A DNA stretch of 64,000 bases from the NCBI RefSeq assembly GCF_900240405.1, contig NZ_OEQK01000001.1:62001-126000 (forward strand), in the 5' to 3' direction. The notes beneath the pieces are model-generated. The model was not told where the DNA came from and ran no database searches. It saw only the letters and a list, made by a program, of their open reading frames with translations. Within the stretch, counting starts at the first letter, position 1. Every line of letters starts with the position of its first letter. The position numbers and the translations under genes are program-made. Origin of the DNA: Salirhabdus sp. Marseille-P4669. GTDB taxonomy: Bacteria > Bacillota > Bacilli > Bacillales > Alkalibacillaceae. Below, in pieces: positions 37,601-46,496 of this stretch.

Positions 37601-37978
37601 TTAAACTTGAACTTCACTCATCAATGCAAGCGTATTATCTTCTGTATCTTTAAAAAATACCACCCATGTTTCCGTTTGTCCCATTTTCGCTACAGCATAT
37701 GGTTCATCGATAAAGATAACTTCTTTATTTACTAGGTACTCATACGTTTCTTTAATATTAGTGACTTGAAAATAAATAACCGAACTTGAGTGGGCAAATT
37801 CTTCTTTTTCAGGCAGTGATAACATTAGGCGCAATCCATTACATTCAAAGAAAGCCATACTATCAGTGTTAAATAAAAGAGGAAGACCTAGTTTTTCTTT
37901 ATAAAAGTCTAATGCTCTATTCAGGTCTTTAACAGGTACACCAATCTGTCCAACTTTTTGAACGGTTGCCGTTTCCAT
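37601..37978 (-). CDS. VOC-family (glyoxalase-like) protein
   Basis: The 125-residue protein has the paired beta-alpha-beta-beta-beta units of the vicinal oxygen chelate superfamily: VGQIGVPVKDLNRALDFYKE at the N-terminus and VIYFQVTNIKETYEYL in the second half. The ATG at 37978 is preferred over 37984 by spacing from GGAAGGAG. The substrate cannot be told. It is the first chromosomal gene to the right of the element. Confidence 0.85.
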   Translation of the reverse strand: METATVQKVGQIGVPVKDLNRALDFYKEKLGLPLLFNTDSMAFFECNGLRLMLSLPEKEEFAHSSSVIYFQVTNIKETYEYLVNKEVIFIDEPYAVAKMGQTETWVVFFKDTEDNTLALMSEVQV

Positions 37979-38223
37979 ATACATTTCTCCTTCCTAGTTT
38001 CTATTCTATACAAGAATTTCATCTAGTTTTATAGGTTTATCAAAATAAGATCTAATATAATCATGTGCAATACTTATCCTTCTAAATAATTGCTTGCGTG
38101 TAGCATTCTATTTCTTTATATGTATTTGATTGTTCAATCCGATTCGAGCAATAATTGACTATTTTAGTTTAGCAGTTACAGAGTTGAGCTCCAAATACCT
38201 ATTTCGTAGTGAAAACATCATTT

Positions 38224-39105
38224 TTAAAACGTTTCCCGCAGACGTCGTATATCTTTCATTGGGGACAGGCCAAATCTACGGCTGTATTCCCGACTGAAAT
38301 GCGATGGACTTTCATAACCTACCTGGAACGCTGCCTCAGCTGCTTCCAGGTTTTCTGTTAAAAGCAATCTGCGTGCTTCCTGCAATCGGAGTTGTTTCTG
38401 ATACTGGATTGGACTCATGCCCGTGACTTCCTTGAAATGATTGTAGAAGGAGGAGGAGCTCATACTAGCTTCTTTCGCCAAATCAGCAACCTTCAAGGGC
38501 TGATTGAATTTTTGGTTCATTACCCCAATCACCTTTGCAATTCGATGCGCCTGAGTACCTACAAGTGCAAAATGCCTTAAGAAACCATTCTTTTCATTCT
38601 GTAGAACCCGGTAAATAATTTCACGTATGATACTTTCGGCAAGGACTGGTATATCCTTTGGGTTCTCCAATAATCGAATAAGCCGTAATACTACTTCGAG
38701 GAGCGGGTCATTTATCCGGCTGATTACCAGTCCACGTCCTGGGGAGCTACTAGGTCTATCTTGTTTCGATGATTGAATGACTTCAAAGATCTGACTCATT
38801 TCAAGCTGCAATTGAATACATAAATAAGGTTTTTCTGGTGTAGCCTCTACAATTTGTCCGGTAATTGGTAAATGAACGGAGGCAGTCAAATAACTGGCCG
38901 AATCATACTTATAGCTTTCTTCCCCGAGCAAGACCAATTTTGAACCCTGTGCCACAATACATAGGGAAGGCTCATAAACAGAGTAAACAGGTTCGGAAAT
39001 TTGGGAGGAACGAACAAACCTTAGACCTGCTATAGACGTCTCGTGCGTTCCATCCGTCGTTACATTTCGCTCCATGAACTCTGCTAATTCCTTAATTCGC
39101 TCCAT
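38224..39105 (-). CDS. AraC-family transcriptional regulator
   Basis: The 293-residue regulator has an AraC_N-type cupin domain (about residues 20-160) and two C-terminal helix-turn-helix motifs (about 190-285; KVADLAKEASMSSSSFYNHF and ESPSHFSREYSRRFG). I start at the ATG at 39105, which has GGAGGA eight bases upstream. Divergent genes to its right are an Atu4866-like protein and an SDR remnant; AraC_N regulators often control adjacent oxidoreductase genes, so the SDR was probably its former target. Confidence 0.88.
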   Translation of the reverse strand: MERIKELAEFMERNVTTDGTHETSIAGLRFVRSSQISEPVYSVYEPSLCIVAQGSKLVLLGEESYKYDSASYLTASVHLPITGQIVEATPEKPYLCIQLQLEMSQIFEVIQSSKQDRPSSSPGRGLVISRINDPLLEVVLRLIRLLENPKDIPVLAESIIREIIYRVLQNEKNGFLRHFALVGTQAHRIAKVIGVMNQKFNQPLKVADLAKEASMSSSSFYNHFKEVTGMSPIQYQKQLRLQEARRLLLTENLEAAEAAFQVGYESPSHFSREYSRRFGLSPMKDIRRLRETF

Positions 39106-39376
39106 GGGTAATTCCTCCATTTTTTCCAGCAAAAATTATCTATCTCTTACATACTATACTATATTATTTGGAGTATTAGGCAATGATTGTGTAATTTCCA
39201 GCTACCCCCTATTCGGCTCAAAAGTTCATAATGAGTTTAGGGTGAGACACTTACCTTGGAGGATAAGAAATAAAGAAACAAATCAAGTTTCTGAGACTCG
39301 CTCTATGGTTCGCTATATTTTATCCTGCAAAAAATGGAGTGCCATCCATCGTTTTAATAGGAAAGGAGATTATGAA

Positions 39377-39649
39377 ATGAAAAAAGAACAGAAACATTCA
39401 CATCCCTATTTGGGTACATGGGTAACCGCAGACGGCTATATACGTCATGAGCTGCTTCCGAACGGACGATACGACGAAGCCCGTGGTGACCGCAAAAGTG
39501 CTTACCAAGGCAAATATACCATCAAGGGCAATCATATCGACTATATTGATGATACAGGCTTTACTGCTGATGGTGATTTTATTAACGGGGTGCTTTACCA
39601 TGCGGGTATGGTGTTATATCTTGAAGATCCCAGTAAAGGGAGCAAATAA
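39377..39649 (+). CDS. Atu4866-domain small protein
   Basis: The 90-residue protein matches the Atu4866 family as I know it: GTWVTADGYIRHELLPNGRYDE followed by YQGKYTIKGNHIDYIDDTGF and DGDFINGVLYHAGMVLYL. The fold is a small beta-barrel of unknown function, often encoded next to AraC regulators and short-chain dehydrogenases. An AAAGGAG site lies upstream of the ATG. Its former partner SDR follows at once but is cut short. Confidence 0.8.
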   Translation: MKKEQKHSHPYLGTWVTADGYIRHELLPNGRYDEARGDRKSAYQGKYTIKGNHIDYIDDTGFTADGDFINGVLYHAGMVLYLEDPSKGSK

Positions 39650-39651
39650 TA

Positions 39652-39729
39652 ATTTCTGCACTGAATGGAAAAGTTGTTGTGATTACAGGAGCAAGTAGCG
39701 GTGGTGAAGCAATAGCCCGACTGCTTACT
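39652..39729 (+). pseudogene. Truncated short-chain dehydrogenase (SDR) remnant
   Basis: Three bases after the Atu4866 stop a frame reads ISALNGKVVVITGASSG-GEAIARLLT. This is the NAD-binding N-terminus of an SDR with one residue missing in TGASSGxG, cut after about 26 codons. No further SDR sequence follows before the terminator at 39767. Confidence 0.75.
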
Positions 39730-39766
39730 AACTTTCTTTTCTTTAACCTATACTAGTTAACCCAAA

Positions 39767-39798
39767 AAAAGCTGATTAACAAAAGTTAATCAGCTTTT
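39767..39798. terminator. Bidirectional terminator
   Basis: AAAAGCTGATTAAC and GTTAATCAGCTTTT form a perfect 14-base stem around AAAA, with T runs on both sides. It lies between the SDR remnant and the converging PII-like gene. Confidence 0.9.
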
Positions 39799-39852
39799 TA
39801 ATCGAAAAAGTCTGCTTACTTGTACTTTCAGCAGAATGGAAGATTAAAAAAA

Positions 39853-40521
39853 TTATTTATACAAACCAAACGTATTATTTACATCTTGAATAAAGATAAT
39901 CCCATTTCCAGGTTCATCAATCTTAAGCTTATTTCTTATGGATGAAACTATATTTTCCGTACTTTCTCTTTCACTAAGGATCAAAACTATCTCTTTTTCA
40001 GGCTCTATATCCATAGCAAATACCTTGCTCGTCTCATGAATCCCGGAGCCTCTGCCATTAATAATTGTGCCCCCTTTAGAGCCTGCCTCCGTCGCTGCAT
40101 CAATAACTTCCTCGGCATTTCCTTTTTCAACAATCACCGTAATTGCATGATACATAATAGGATCAACACCTCTTTCTTGTTTCAAATGACTTCCTTTATA
40201 ATTCCTCGCCCCAAGTATTTCACACACAGAAATGCTAAATGCAATACCTTGATGTTTTTTAATAAATTTGAATTTGTTATCAAGTTGTTCGATTGCATAA
40301 TTGGCTGTTTTCCTATTAGAAACCATCAAAACAATCTCTTTCCGAACATCGTTTATTCCTAAAAAATCTAAGAGGCGGTTTTTTAATGTCCCTTTACCTA
40401 ATAGCACTGTTCCACCTGAAACGCCATGTTTCTTAGCTGTTTGTACTACTTTACTTCCTAAACCAAAGTTAACAATAACGCATACTAATTCTAGTTCAGT
40501 TAGATCAGAATTATTGGACAT
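39853..40521 (-). CDS. Tandem PII-like signalling protein
   Basis: The 222-residue protein holds two PII-like ferredoxin folds. The first covers about residues 8-110 (VCVIVNFGLGSKVVQTAKKHGVSGG) and the second about 120-215 (AITVIVEKGNAEEVIDAA, GSKGGTIINGRG). Such proteins bind nucleotides and regulate membrane partners. It overlaps the 3' end of the DUF1538 membrane gene by 11 bp, and the pairing of PII-like and DUF1538 genes recurs in bacteria. The ligand is unknown. Confidence 0.85.
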   Translation of the reverse strand: MSNNSDLTELELVCVIVNFGLGSKVVQTAKKHGVSGGTVLLGKGTLKNRLLDFLGINDVRKEIVLMVSNRKTANYAIEQLDNKFKFIKKHQGIAFSISVCEILGARNYKGSHLKQERGVDPIMYHAITVIVEKGNAEEVIDAATEAGSKGGTIINGRGSGIHETSKVFAMDIEPEKEIVLILSERESTENIVSSIRNKLKIDEPGNGIIFIQDVNNTFGLYK

Positions 40522-42004
40522 CTTTTACTTTGCCTCCTTTTCTAGCTTTTAACTTAAATATAAAACCAACTATTTGTAATGTGATTAACGGGGTTAATGC
40601 TACAAGTGCAATCATACCAAATCCATCTATTAATACGTTTGCACCCTCTATCGCTTCCGCTGCACCTTGTACAAACGCCAATATAAATGTAGCAGTCATT
40701 GGTCCTGATGCAACGCCTCCTGAATCAAAGGCAATTCCGACAAATAACTTAGGTACAAAATAAGTCATAGCTATAGCGATAATATAACCTGGTAAAAGGT
40801 AATGCCATAATTGGAGCTCTGGAATAAGTATTCTTAGGATCGATAAAGCCACGGCAAGACCAACCCCGATACAAAGAGAAAACATGACAACCTTTCTTTT
40901 TACATACCCGCTAGTAACATCCTCTATTTGATGCGTTAATACATGTACTGCTGGTTCTGCAAGTATCGTAACAATTCCAAGAACAAAAGCTATAATTACA
41001 ATATATGATTTATTATCTAAAGATGCGATTGAGTGCCCAATAGCCATTCCAACTTCCATAAATCCCGCGTTAACACCAACTAAAAACAATACAAGACCTA
41101 CAAATGTGAATGCAATCCCTATTAATATTCTACGAACTGCTTTTAAAGACATTTTAAACGAAATTTTTTGAAATACAAGGAAAATTATTAGAATTGGTAA
41201 AAGCGCCAAAGTTATTTCTTTTGCAATGATAGGAAATTCGTGTAAAAAGTGGCCGAGTATCGACATTGAACCAGCTTCACTTTTTTCAGCGCTCCCTGAT
41301 ATTTTATCGGTCTGTGCAATAATGTTCATAATCATAACAGCGATAATTGCACCCGTTGAAGCAATAGCAACAAGGCCAAAGCTGTCCTTCTCAGAAGCTT
41401 TACTATCCTTTTTTAATGTGGAAATTCCTAGTGCAAGTGCCAGAATAAAAGGGACTGTCAACGCTCCGGTTGTCGCTCCAGAAGCATCGAAGGATATAGC
41501 TAAAAATTCTGGTGAAGTAAAGATAGCAAGAGCGAAAATAATTAGGTATAAAATAGTTAAAACTTTATACAACGGAATATTAAAGACAATTCTAGCAAGC
41601 CCTATGGCAATTAGTGCTCCAATACCTATGGAAACAACAATCACAATACTAGTTTTTGAGATTAGACCTGATGTAACTAGATCAACCTGTCCGGCCAATA
41701 TGTGTAAATCAGGTTCAGCAATAGAGATGAAAAAACCAAGTAACAGTCCAGCAATCACAACAATCCAGATCTTGTTTGACTTTGCCATTGATTTCCCCAT
41801 TATTTTGCCGATAGGTGTAATTCCGATATCTACACCAAATAGAAAAATTGATAATCCAATAATTATCAAAAGAGCGCCTATAATAAAGCTGATTATTAAT
41901 GATGAATCCAATGGAGCTAATGTGAAGTTTAAGATTAGTACCAATACCGTTATAGGAAGAACGGCATACAATACTTCTTTTATCTTTGAAACTAGTACAT
42001 TCAA
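40511..42004 (-). CDS. DUF1538 integral membrane protein (putative transporter)
   Basis: The 497-residue protein has about 12-14 membrane helices arranged as two similar halves: GVDIGITPIGKIMG in the first and GVNAGFMEVGMAIGHSIA in the second. Other repeated pairs include IAEPDLHILAGQVDLVTSG and LAEPAVHVLTHQIEDVTSG. The repeated acidic-proline motif suggests an ion- or solute-binding centre. The start is TTG behind AAAGGAATGGG. The substrate is unknown; the overlapping PII-like gene downstream probably regulates it. Confidence 0.85.
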   Translation of the reverse strand: MNVLVSKIKEVLYAVLPITVLVLILNFTLAPLDSSLIISFIIGALLIIIGLSIFLFGVDIGITPIGKIMGKSMAKSNKIWIVVIAGLLLGFFISIAEPDLHILAGQVDLVTSGLISKTSIVIVVSIGIGALIAIGLARIVFNIPLYKVLTILYLIIFALAIFTSPEFLAISFDASGATTGALTVPFILALALGISTLKKDSKASEKDSFGLVAIASTGAIIAVMIMNIIAQTDKISGSAEKSEAGSMSILGHFLHEFPIIAKEITLALLPILIIFLVFQKISFKMSLKAVRRILIGIAFTFVGLVLFLVGVNAGFMEVGMAIGHSIASLDNKSYIVIIAFVLGIVTILAEPAVHVLTHQIEDVTSGYVKRKVVMFSLCIGVGLAVALSILRILIPELQLWHYLLPGYIIAIAMTYFVPKLFVGIAFDSGGVASGPMTATFILAFVQGAAEAIEGANVLIDGFGMIALVALTPLITLQIVGFIFKLKARKGGKVKDVQ

Positions 42005-42153
42005 TTAAACCCATTCCTTTCTATATATATGTAGGTATTTTTTATTGGCTTTGATACGTGACAATTTAGTAGAAACTAAAAAGGAGATTTGAAAATGGCG
42101 GACAACAAAAGGAAACATTACGTTTAAGAGAGATATGAAAGTAATCTTAAGTG

Positions 42154-42711
42154 TCATAAGTTGACATCCACTTTAATTAATTGTTCTTCCTTTTTATCTA
42201 TACCAATGTAACTAAAGGTCTCTGATGTAGAATGATGATTAAATATTTTCATTAAGATTGAAATGGCAATTCCTTTCCGGTATGCATGATATCCAAAGGT
42301 TTTTCTTAGCGTATGGGTGCCTATTTTTCCAGTTACTCCAGCATTTCTAGCTGCTTGGTTAATAATGCGATAGGCTTGTTGCCTGGAAATAGGCTGGTTT
42401 TTCTTCTTAGATTTAAAGAGAAAATCATTCGAAGATAAATTTTGCATAGAAAGATATTTTTTAAGCTCTTTCCTTACATTATGGTTTAAGTAAAAAGGCT
42501 TATTTATATTGGATTCGGTTATGTATATAAACTCCTTTATCTGTTCGTTGCTGTCACATACATCATTGACAGTTAAAAATAGTAAATCGCTAATTCTTAA
42601 TCCTGTATTAATCCCTAAAACAAAAAACAAAAGGTCACGCTGTGAATGCTTTAATTCATGTTTTATTGCATGTATTTCTTTAATGCTTTTTAATGGACTG
42701 ACACATTCCAA
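42154..42711 (-). CDS. Small tyrosine recombinase / phage-integrase family protein
   Basis: The 185-residue protein is only the catalytic domain: GLRISDLLFL (first arginine), HTLRKTFGYH (H-x-x-R), and HHSTSETFSYIGI, whose tyrosine is the nucleophile. The N-terminal DNA-binding domain of larger integrases is missing, which is normal for this short Bacillus type. A TTG start has AGGAGGG eight bases upstream. A paired repeat lies just upstream, in the promoter region. A remnant of a small gene sits on its 3' side at 42095. Confidence 0.85.
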   Translation of the reverse strand: MECVSPLKSIKEIHAIKHELKHSQRDLLFFVLGINTGLRISDLLFLTVNDVCDSNEQIKEFIYITESNINKPFYLNHNVRKELKKYLSMQNLSSNDFLFKSKKKNQPISRQQAYRIINQAARNAGVTGKIGTHTLRKTFGYHAYRKGIAISILMKIFNHHSTSETFSYIGIDKKEEQLIKVDVNL

Positions 42712-42729
42712 GTAAAATCCCTCCTGACC

Positions 42730-42772
42730 TAATGTTACATAACTATATTTTATCTGAATTTATGTAACATTA
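42730..42772. promoter_or_regulatory. Paired ATGTWACAT sites upstream of the tyrosine recombinase
   Basis: TAATGTTACATAA (42730-42742) and its exact inverse TTATGTAACATTA (42760-42772) are separated by 17 bp. Each arm holds a near-palindrome ATGTWACAT, and the centres are 30 bp apart, close to three helical turns. This fits two operators on one face of the DNA. The rest of 42773-43014 shows no gene. Confidence 0.5.
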
Positions 42773-43014
42773 CCATTAATAAGACGTTTGATTGCTTTCT
42801 GTTATCGAAAAGTTTAATCAAAAGAAAAATCCCACAAAAAAGGTGGAAATTATTGGATTCAATATTATATACGTGTCATAATCATTTTCATCTTCTCATT
42901 TGCAACTCTTTACCTATTACATATATATTTCAATTCTATTAAAACCCCTCCAGAAATAGTTTGCTATAGGAAGTCTATAACACCTAGGAAAAAATATTGG
43001 AGGATATTAAAATC

Positions 43015-43545
43015 ATGAAAAAATTAACGAAAAAGTGTTTATCACTAGTAACAATTACATTAGGAGTAACTCTATTTTCGACCCAAGCTTATGCAGATAG
43101 TAGCTATCAAGTGCAATGGGGCGATGTTCTATCAAAAATTTCAAAGGAACATAATGTAAGCATTGATGCTTTGGTTGAGGCTAACGCTTCTATTAAAAAT
43201 CCGGACATTATATTCGCCGGACAAATGATCACGATACCAGATTCAAAGAAGGAAGAAACGTTTCGAGTAACGGCTTACACAGCAGGCTATGAATCTACTG
43301 GAAAAAGCCCTGGTGATCCAGGTTATGGGATAACAGCTTCAGGTACCAAAGTGGAAGAAGGCCGAACACTCTCTTGTCCACCATCATTTGCCTTTGGTAC
43401 AGAGGTGTATATTCCTTATTTTGATGATACATTTACATGTGAAGATAGAGGTGGGGCAATTACAGAAGGGCGTATGGATGTCTATATGGAAGATTTAGAG
43501 GATGCGCTAGATTTTGGTGTTCGAGATTTGAAAGTGCATTATTAA
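43015..43545 (+). CDS. Secreted LysM and 3D-domain wall protein (YocH-like)
   Basis: This is a secreted cell-wall protein, probably a muramidase-type wall-remodelling enzyme. The 176-residue product starts at ATG 43015 with GGAGGAT upstream and has a signal peptide (about 1-27, ending TQAYA). One LysM peptidoglycan-binding domain follows (YQVQWGDVLSKISKEHNV), then a 3D domain (RVTAYTAGYES, and DRGGAITEGRMDVYM carrying the three aspartates). YocH of Bacillus subtilis has the same build and is in the WalRK regulon; I did not find a clean WalR site upstream. Confidence 0.88.
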   Translation: MKKLTKKCLSLVTITLGVTLFSTQAYADSSYQVQWGDVLSKISKEHNVSIDALVEANASIKNPDIIFAGQMITIPDSKKEETFRVTAYTAGYESTGKSPGDPGYGITASGTKVEEGRTLSCPPSFAFGTEVYIPYFDDTFTCEDRGGAITEGRMDVYMEDLEDALDFGVRDLKVHY

Positions 43546-43571
43546 GGAATTTATGCATATAGGAACACAAG

Positions 43572-43613
43572 AAAAAAGAATTACCACTCCATTTGAATGG
43601 TAATTCTTTTTTT
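43572..43613. terminator. Bidirectional terminator
   Basis: AAAAAAGAATTACCA pairs with TGGTAATTCTTTTTT. It lies between the 3D-domain gene and the converging VOC gene. Confidence 0.85.
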
Positions 43614-43615
43614 AT

Positions 43616-44044
43616 TTATTTATTGTTCCTATCCTTTTTTTGCATTCTCCTAATATTGTCTGAGTGATAAGCGGAACCTTCAACTTCATTTACCACACTA
43701 AATGGATTACCATCCAAGTCAAAGAAATCAAAAAATTTCATTCCACCAAAATCATCAATCTCGGTAGTAGCGATGCCGTTGTTTTTAAAATGTTGGTGTG
43801 CCGAATCGATATCATCAACTATAAAATTAAAATAGCAATTCTTCCGATCCCCTTTTGTAATAAACTCAGTGGGCTGTGGAGATTCAACTTGTACCAAGCC
43901 TAGTTGTGTGGAACCAGAGGGTAAATAGAAGCCAACACCATCTCCCCAGCTATCAATAACTTTTGCACCAAGAAACTTTACATACCATTCTGTGGATTTT
44001 TCGATGTCTGTGACGGGAATAAAAACACTACCTACTTTAAACAT
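43616..44044 (-). CDS. VOC-family protein
   Basis: The 142-residue protein belongs to the vicinal oxygen chelate superfamily: FKVGSVFIPVTDIEKSTEWY and later CYFNFIVDDIDSAHQHFKNNG. The C-terminal end (SDNIRRMQKKDRNNK) is basic and unstructured. A perfect AAGGAGGA site precedes the ATG. No metal-binding set is clear enough to name a reaction. It differs clearly from the VOC protein at 37601. Confidence 0.8.
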   Translation of the reverse strand: MFKVGSVFIPVTDIEKSTEWYVKFLGAKVIDSWGDGVGFYLPSGSTQLGLVQVESPQPTEFITKGDRKNCYFNFIVDDIDSAHQHFKNNGIATTEIDDFGGMKFFDFFDLDGNPFSVVNEVEGSAYHSDNIRRMQKKDRNNK

Positions 44045-44140
44045 AATCTTCCTCCTTGAACTGAATTTCTTACGTATAACGTTTATAATAGTTTAAAAGT
44101 TACACATTTTATAAATATTTAAATAAAAGGGTGTTAGAAA

Positions 44141-44791
44141 ATGGTTTTTGATGATTTAGAGCTTGAGATTAAAAAACTTTATAAATATTGTTTAAAGCTG
44201 TCAGGTTCGCCTTGGACAGCTGAGGATCTAGTTCAAGAAACAATGTTAAAGGTTTATAAGGCAAAAAGGACTGATCCGAAAAAAGAACTCACTTTTTCCT
44301 ATTTATGTACGGTGGCTAAAAACCATTTTATCGATGAGAGAAGGAAATATAAAGAAGATATCGCCCTGAACGAAGATTTGTTCGGTGAAGAGTACGATTT
44401 TATCAATTCCTATAGTTTAATCGAAATATTACTTAGCGCCCTACCTTTGAAACAGTCTATGTTAATAACGTTGAAGGATGTATTTGGGTACACCTCAAAA
44501 GAAATAGCAGCTATGTTAAGAGTAAGTAATGAGTCGATTAAAACAGCACTTCATCGTTCTAGAAAGAAATTAAAATTACAAAGTAACAATCTAGACAATA
44601 AAGTTCCAACACCTAATCACGAAATGATTATAGAACTCTCAAAAGCAATACGGGAATCGAATCCAGTACAAATATTTTATTATTATCGACTATTGGAATC
44701 ACAAAATTATCAAGTGAAAAGGAGTTCTGGGCAATCCGTATTTCATGTAATAGACCCGGATGGGAATATTTTGGAGGTTATGTCTTCGTAA
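44141..44791 (+). CDS. RNA polymerase sigma-70 factor, ECF type, with C-terminal extension
   Basis: The 216-residue protein has region 2 (WTAEDLVQETMLKVYKAK and FSYLCTVAKNHFIDERRKY) and region 4 (YTSKEIAAMLRVSNESIKTALHRSRKKL), the minimum for an ECF sigma. About 60 extra residues follow region 4, ending FHVIDPDGNILEVMSS, which may be a regulatory tail. No anti-sigma gene is adjacent, which fits ECF types that carry a control domain. Regulated genes cannot be inferred. Confidence 0.82.
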   Translation: MVFDDLELEIKKLYKYCLKLSGSPWTAEDLVQETMLKVYKAKRTDPKKELTFSYLCTVAKNHFIDERRKYKEDIALNEDLFGEEYDFINSYSLIEILLSALPLKQSMLITLKDVFGYTSKEIAAMLRVSNESIKTALHRSRKKLKLQSNNLDNKVPTPNHEMIIELSKAIRESNPVQIFYYYRLLESQNYQVKRSSGQSVFHVIDPDGNILEVMSS

Positions 44792-44926
44792 TTTGAACTA
44801 TCTCCCTACTAACACAACGTGGTATTATTAGTATTACTATTCTAATAAATTTAATCGAAATAATTTAATCGGTATGTAGGATTTACGTTTGCAGAAAAAC
44901 TTACTTCATAGATAGGAGCAATGTTC

Positions 44927-45640
44927 ATGGCAGTCATACATAAAGGGCATAATGAATTAAAACAAAAAGCAAGAAACTATTTAATACTTGCTATCACTTT
45001 CTGGATTCCCCCTGTTCTTTACATTATTGCCTTTACCCAAGGATTTCACTTTGAGGGTTTGGCTCATCTTTTTCCATTTTTATTAGGTGGAATTGGGACG
45101 ATCCTTGGTCGCAAATATTCTGCGTTACGTTCAGGCATCGTAGGGGAAGAAAGTACTTCAAATGTACTTCAAGAACTTCCGGACGGATATGACGTTTTTA
45201 ACTCCGTTCGCCTGACAACAAAAGATGGACGGGCAGAATATGATCATGTGATTGTGGGCGAAAATGGTATATTCGTAGTTGAAGTAAAAAACCATAACGG
45301 CACAATTGAAGGCAGAGAAGAGGAGCATTCCTGGACACAACACAAGGTTGGTAGAAAAGGTGGAGAATATTCCAGTCAAATGAGGAATCCTGTAAAACAA
45401 GTGAGAAGACAGGTGCATATTTTATCTAGTTATTTAAAGGATAACCAGCTTAGGATCTGGGTAGAAGGAGTAGTATACTTTTCAAATCCTAAGGTACATG
45501 TTTATGTAAACACAGTTAGGACACCTGTTTTTACATCATCAAGTGCATTGAGTCATTTTCTAACAAGCTATGAACCAAGAAGAAAAATAGCAGATAACGA
45601 GTTAGAGAAAGTACGAAGATTACTAGGAAACGAATTTTAA
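44927..45640 (+). CDS. NERD-domain membrane protein
   Basis: The 237-residue protein has two N-terminal membrane helices (about 16-35 and 45-62), then a NERD nuclease-related domain beginning GEESTSNVLQELPDGYDVFNS with EYDHVIVGENGIFVVEVKNHNG (D and E-x-K of the nuclease-like core). ATG 44927 fits the GGAGC site better than 44921. Its role is unknown; NERD domains are thought to act on nucleic acids. Confidence 0.82.
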   Translation: MAVIHKGHNELKQKARNYLILAITFWIPPVLYIIAFTQGFHFEGLAHLFPFLLGGIGTILGRKYSALRSGIVGEESTSNVLQELPDGYDVFNSVRLTTKDGRAEYDHVIVGENGIFVVEVKNHNGTIEGREEEHSWTQHKVGRKGGEYSSQMRNPVKQVRRQVHILSSYLKDNQLRIWVEGVVYFSNPKVHVYVNTVRTPVFTSSSALSHFLTSYEPRRKIADNELEKVRRLLGNEF

Positions 45641-45657
45641 ACGTTGGAGGAATTGTT

Positions 45658-46395
45658 ATGAAAAGAATTTGGACTTTATTTCTATTTATTACAATGATTA
45701 GCTTGGTGACTGCTTGTTCGAATAGTGATGATGCACAGGCAGCAGATAGTAAGAACAATGCAGAAGAAGCTAAGGAAGATAGTCAAAAGAACCTTTCCAA
45801 GCTTTCTGAGGAAGAATTGGCTACACATTTCTTTAATGTTATTACGACTGGTGATGTAGAAGGTATTTATGAAAATGCGTATGAAGGACAGCTTGACAGT
45901 CTTAAGAATGGCATCAATCAAATAGAACAACAGTTAAATAGTGCTGAATTATCAATGGAAGTAGAAGAAGTGCTTGGTAAGGTAACACTAGAGGAATACA
46001 CACTTGTTGTATTATTAAATAAAATAATGGACAAGGAAGGAAATATCCTTAATTACACAACAGGGCAAATTGGCTTGATGAATGTTGATGGACAGTCCCA
46101 ATATGTTTGGGATTTCACGACAGTACCTGATCACATTGTGGCTCAAGAAGCTCAAGTAGTAGAGCAATTAAATGCGTTAATGGAAAATGATCAGAAGGTA
46201 ATGGAAAGAATCCAATGGGCAGAGGAACAAAACCGATTGCACCAAGAAGCATTCAATCTTCACATTCAAGCACAGCAACAAGCTGTAGACCAACAAAATC
46301 AAGTGAATCAACAACAGCAGCAACAGCAACAACAGATGCAACAACAGCAACAGCAAATGCAGCAACAAATGATGACACCGCCCCCAGGATTTTAA
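45658..46395 (+). CDS. Lipoprotein with glutamine-rich tail
   Basis: The 245-residue secreted lipoprotein has a lipobox (LVTAC, acylated C20) and a small domain of about 150 residues (DUF-type, unrecognised). It ends with a glutamine-rich tail from about residue 200 in which runs of Q alternate with M and end TPPPGF. The DNA is CAA/CAG-rich (46314-46372). GTTGGAGG lies upstream of the ATG. It is the second gene of a unit with the NERD gene, 18 bp away. Confidence 0.75.
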   Translation: MKRIWTLFLFITMISLVTACSNSDDAQAADSKNNAEEAKEDSQKNLSKLSEEELATHFFNVITTGDVEGIYENAYEGQLDSLKNGINQIEQQLNSAELSMEVEEVLGKVTLEEYTLVVLLNKIMDKEGNILNYTTGQIGLMNVDGQSQYVWDFTTVPDHIVAQEAQVVEQLNALMENDQKVMERIQWAEEQNRLHQEAFNLHIQAQQQAVDQQNQVNQQQQQQQQQMQQQQQQMQQQMMTPPPGF

Positions 46396-46460
46396 AGAAA
46401 GCATTAAGGAGCTGCGATAGCGGGCATCTAAAGCTGAACAATTCTTATAAGTGAGATGAA

Positions 46461-46496
46461 AAAGACATTGGTAAATAATGGACCAATGTCTTTTTT
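46461..46496 (+). terminator. Intrinsic terminator
   Basis: AAAGACATTGGT pairs with ACCAATGTCTTT and is followed by six T. Confidence 0.9.

Noticed and set aside
42900-43014. WalR binding site upstream of the LysM-3D gene
   Set aside because: No pair of TGTWAH hexamers at the required 5-bp spacing could be found, although YocH-type genes are commonly WalR targets.
46314-46372. CAA/CAG tract as a non-coding satellite
   Set aside because: It is in frame within the lipoprotein gene and encodes its glutamine-rich tail.
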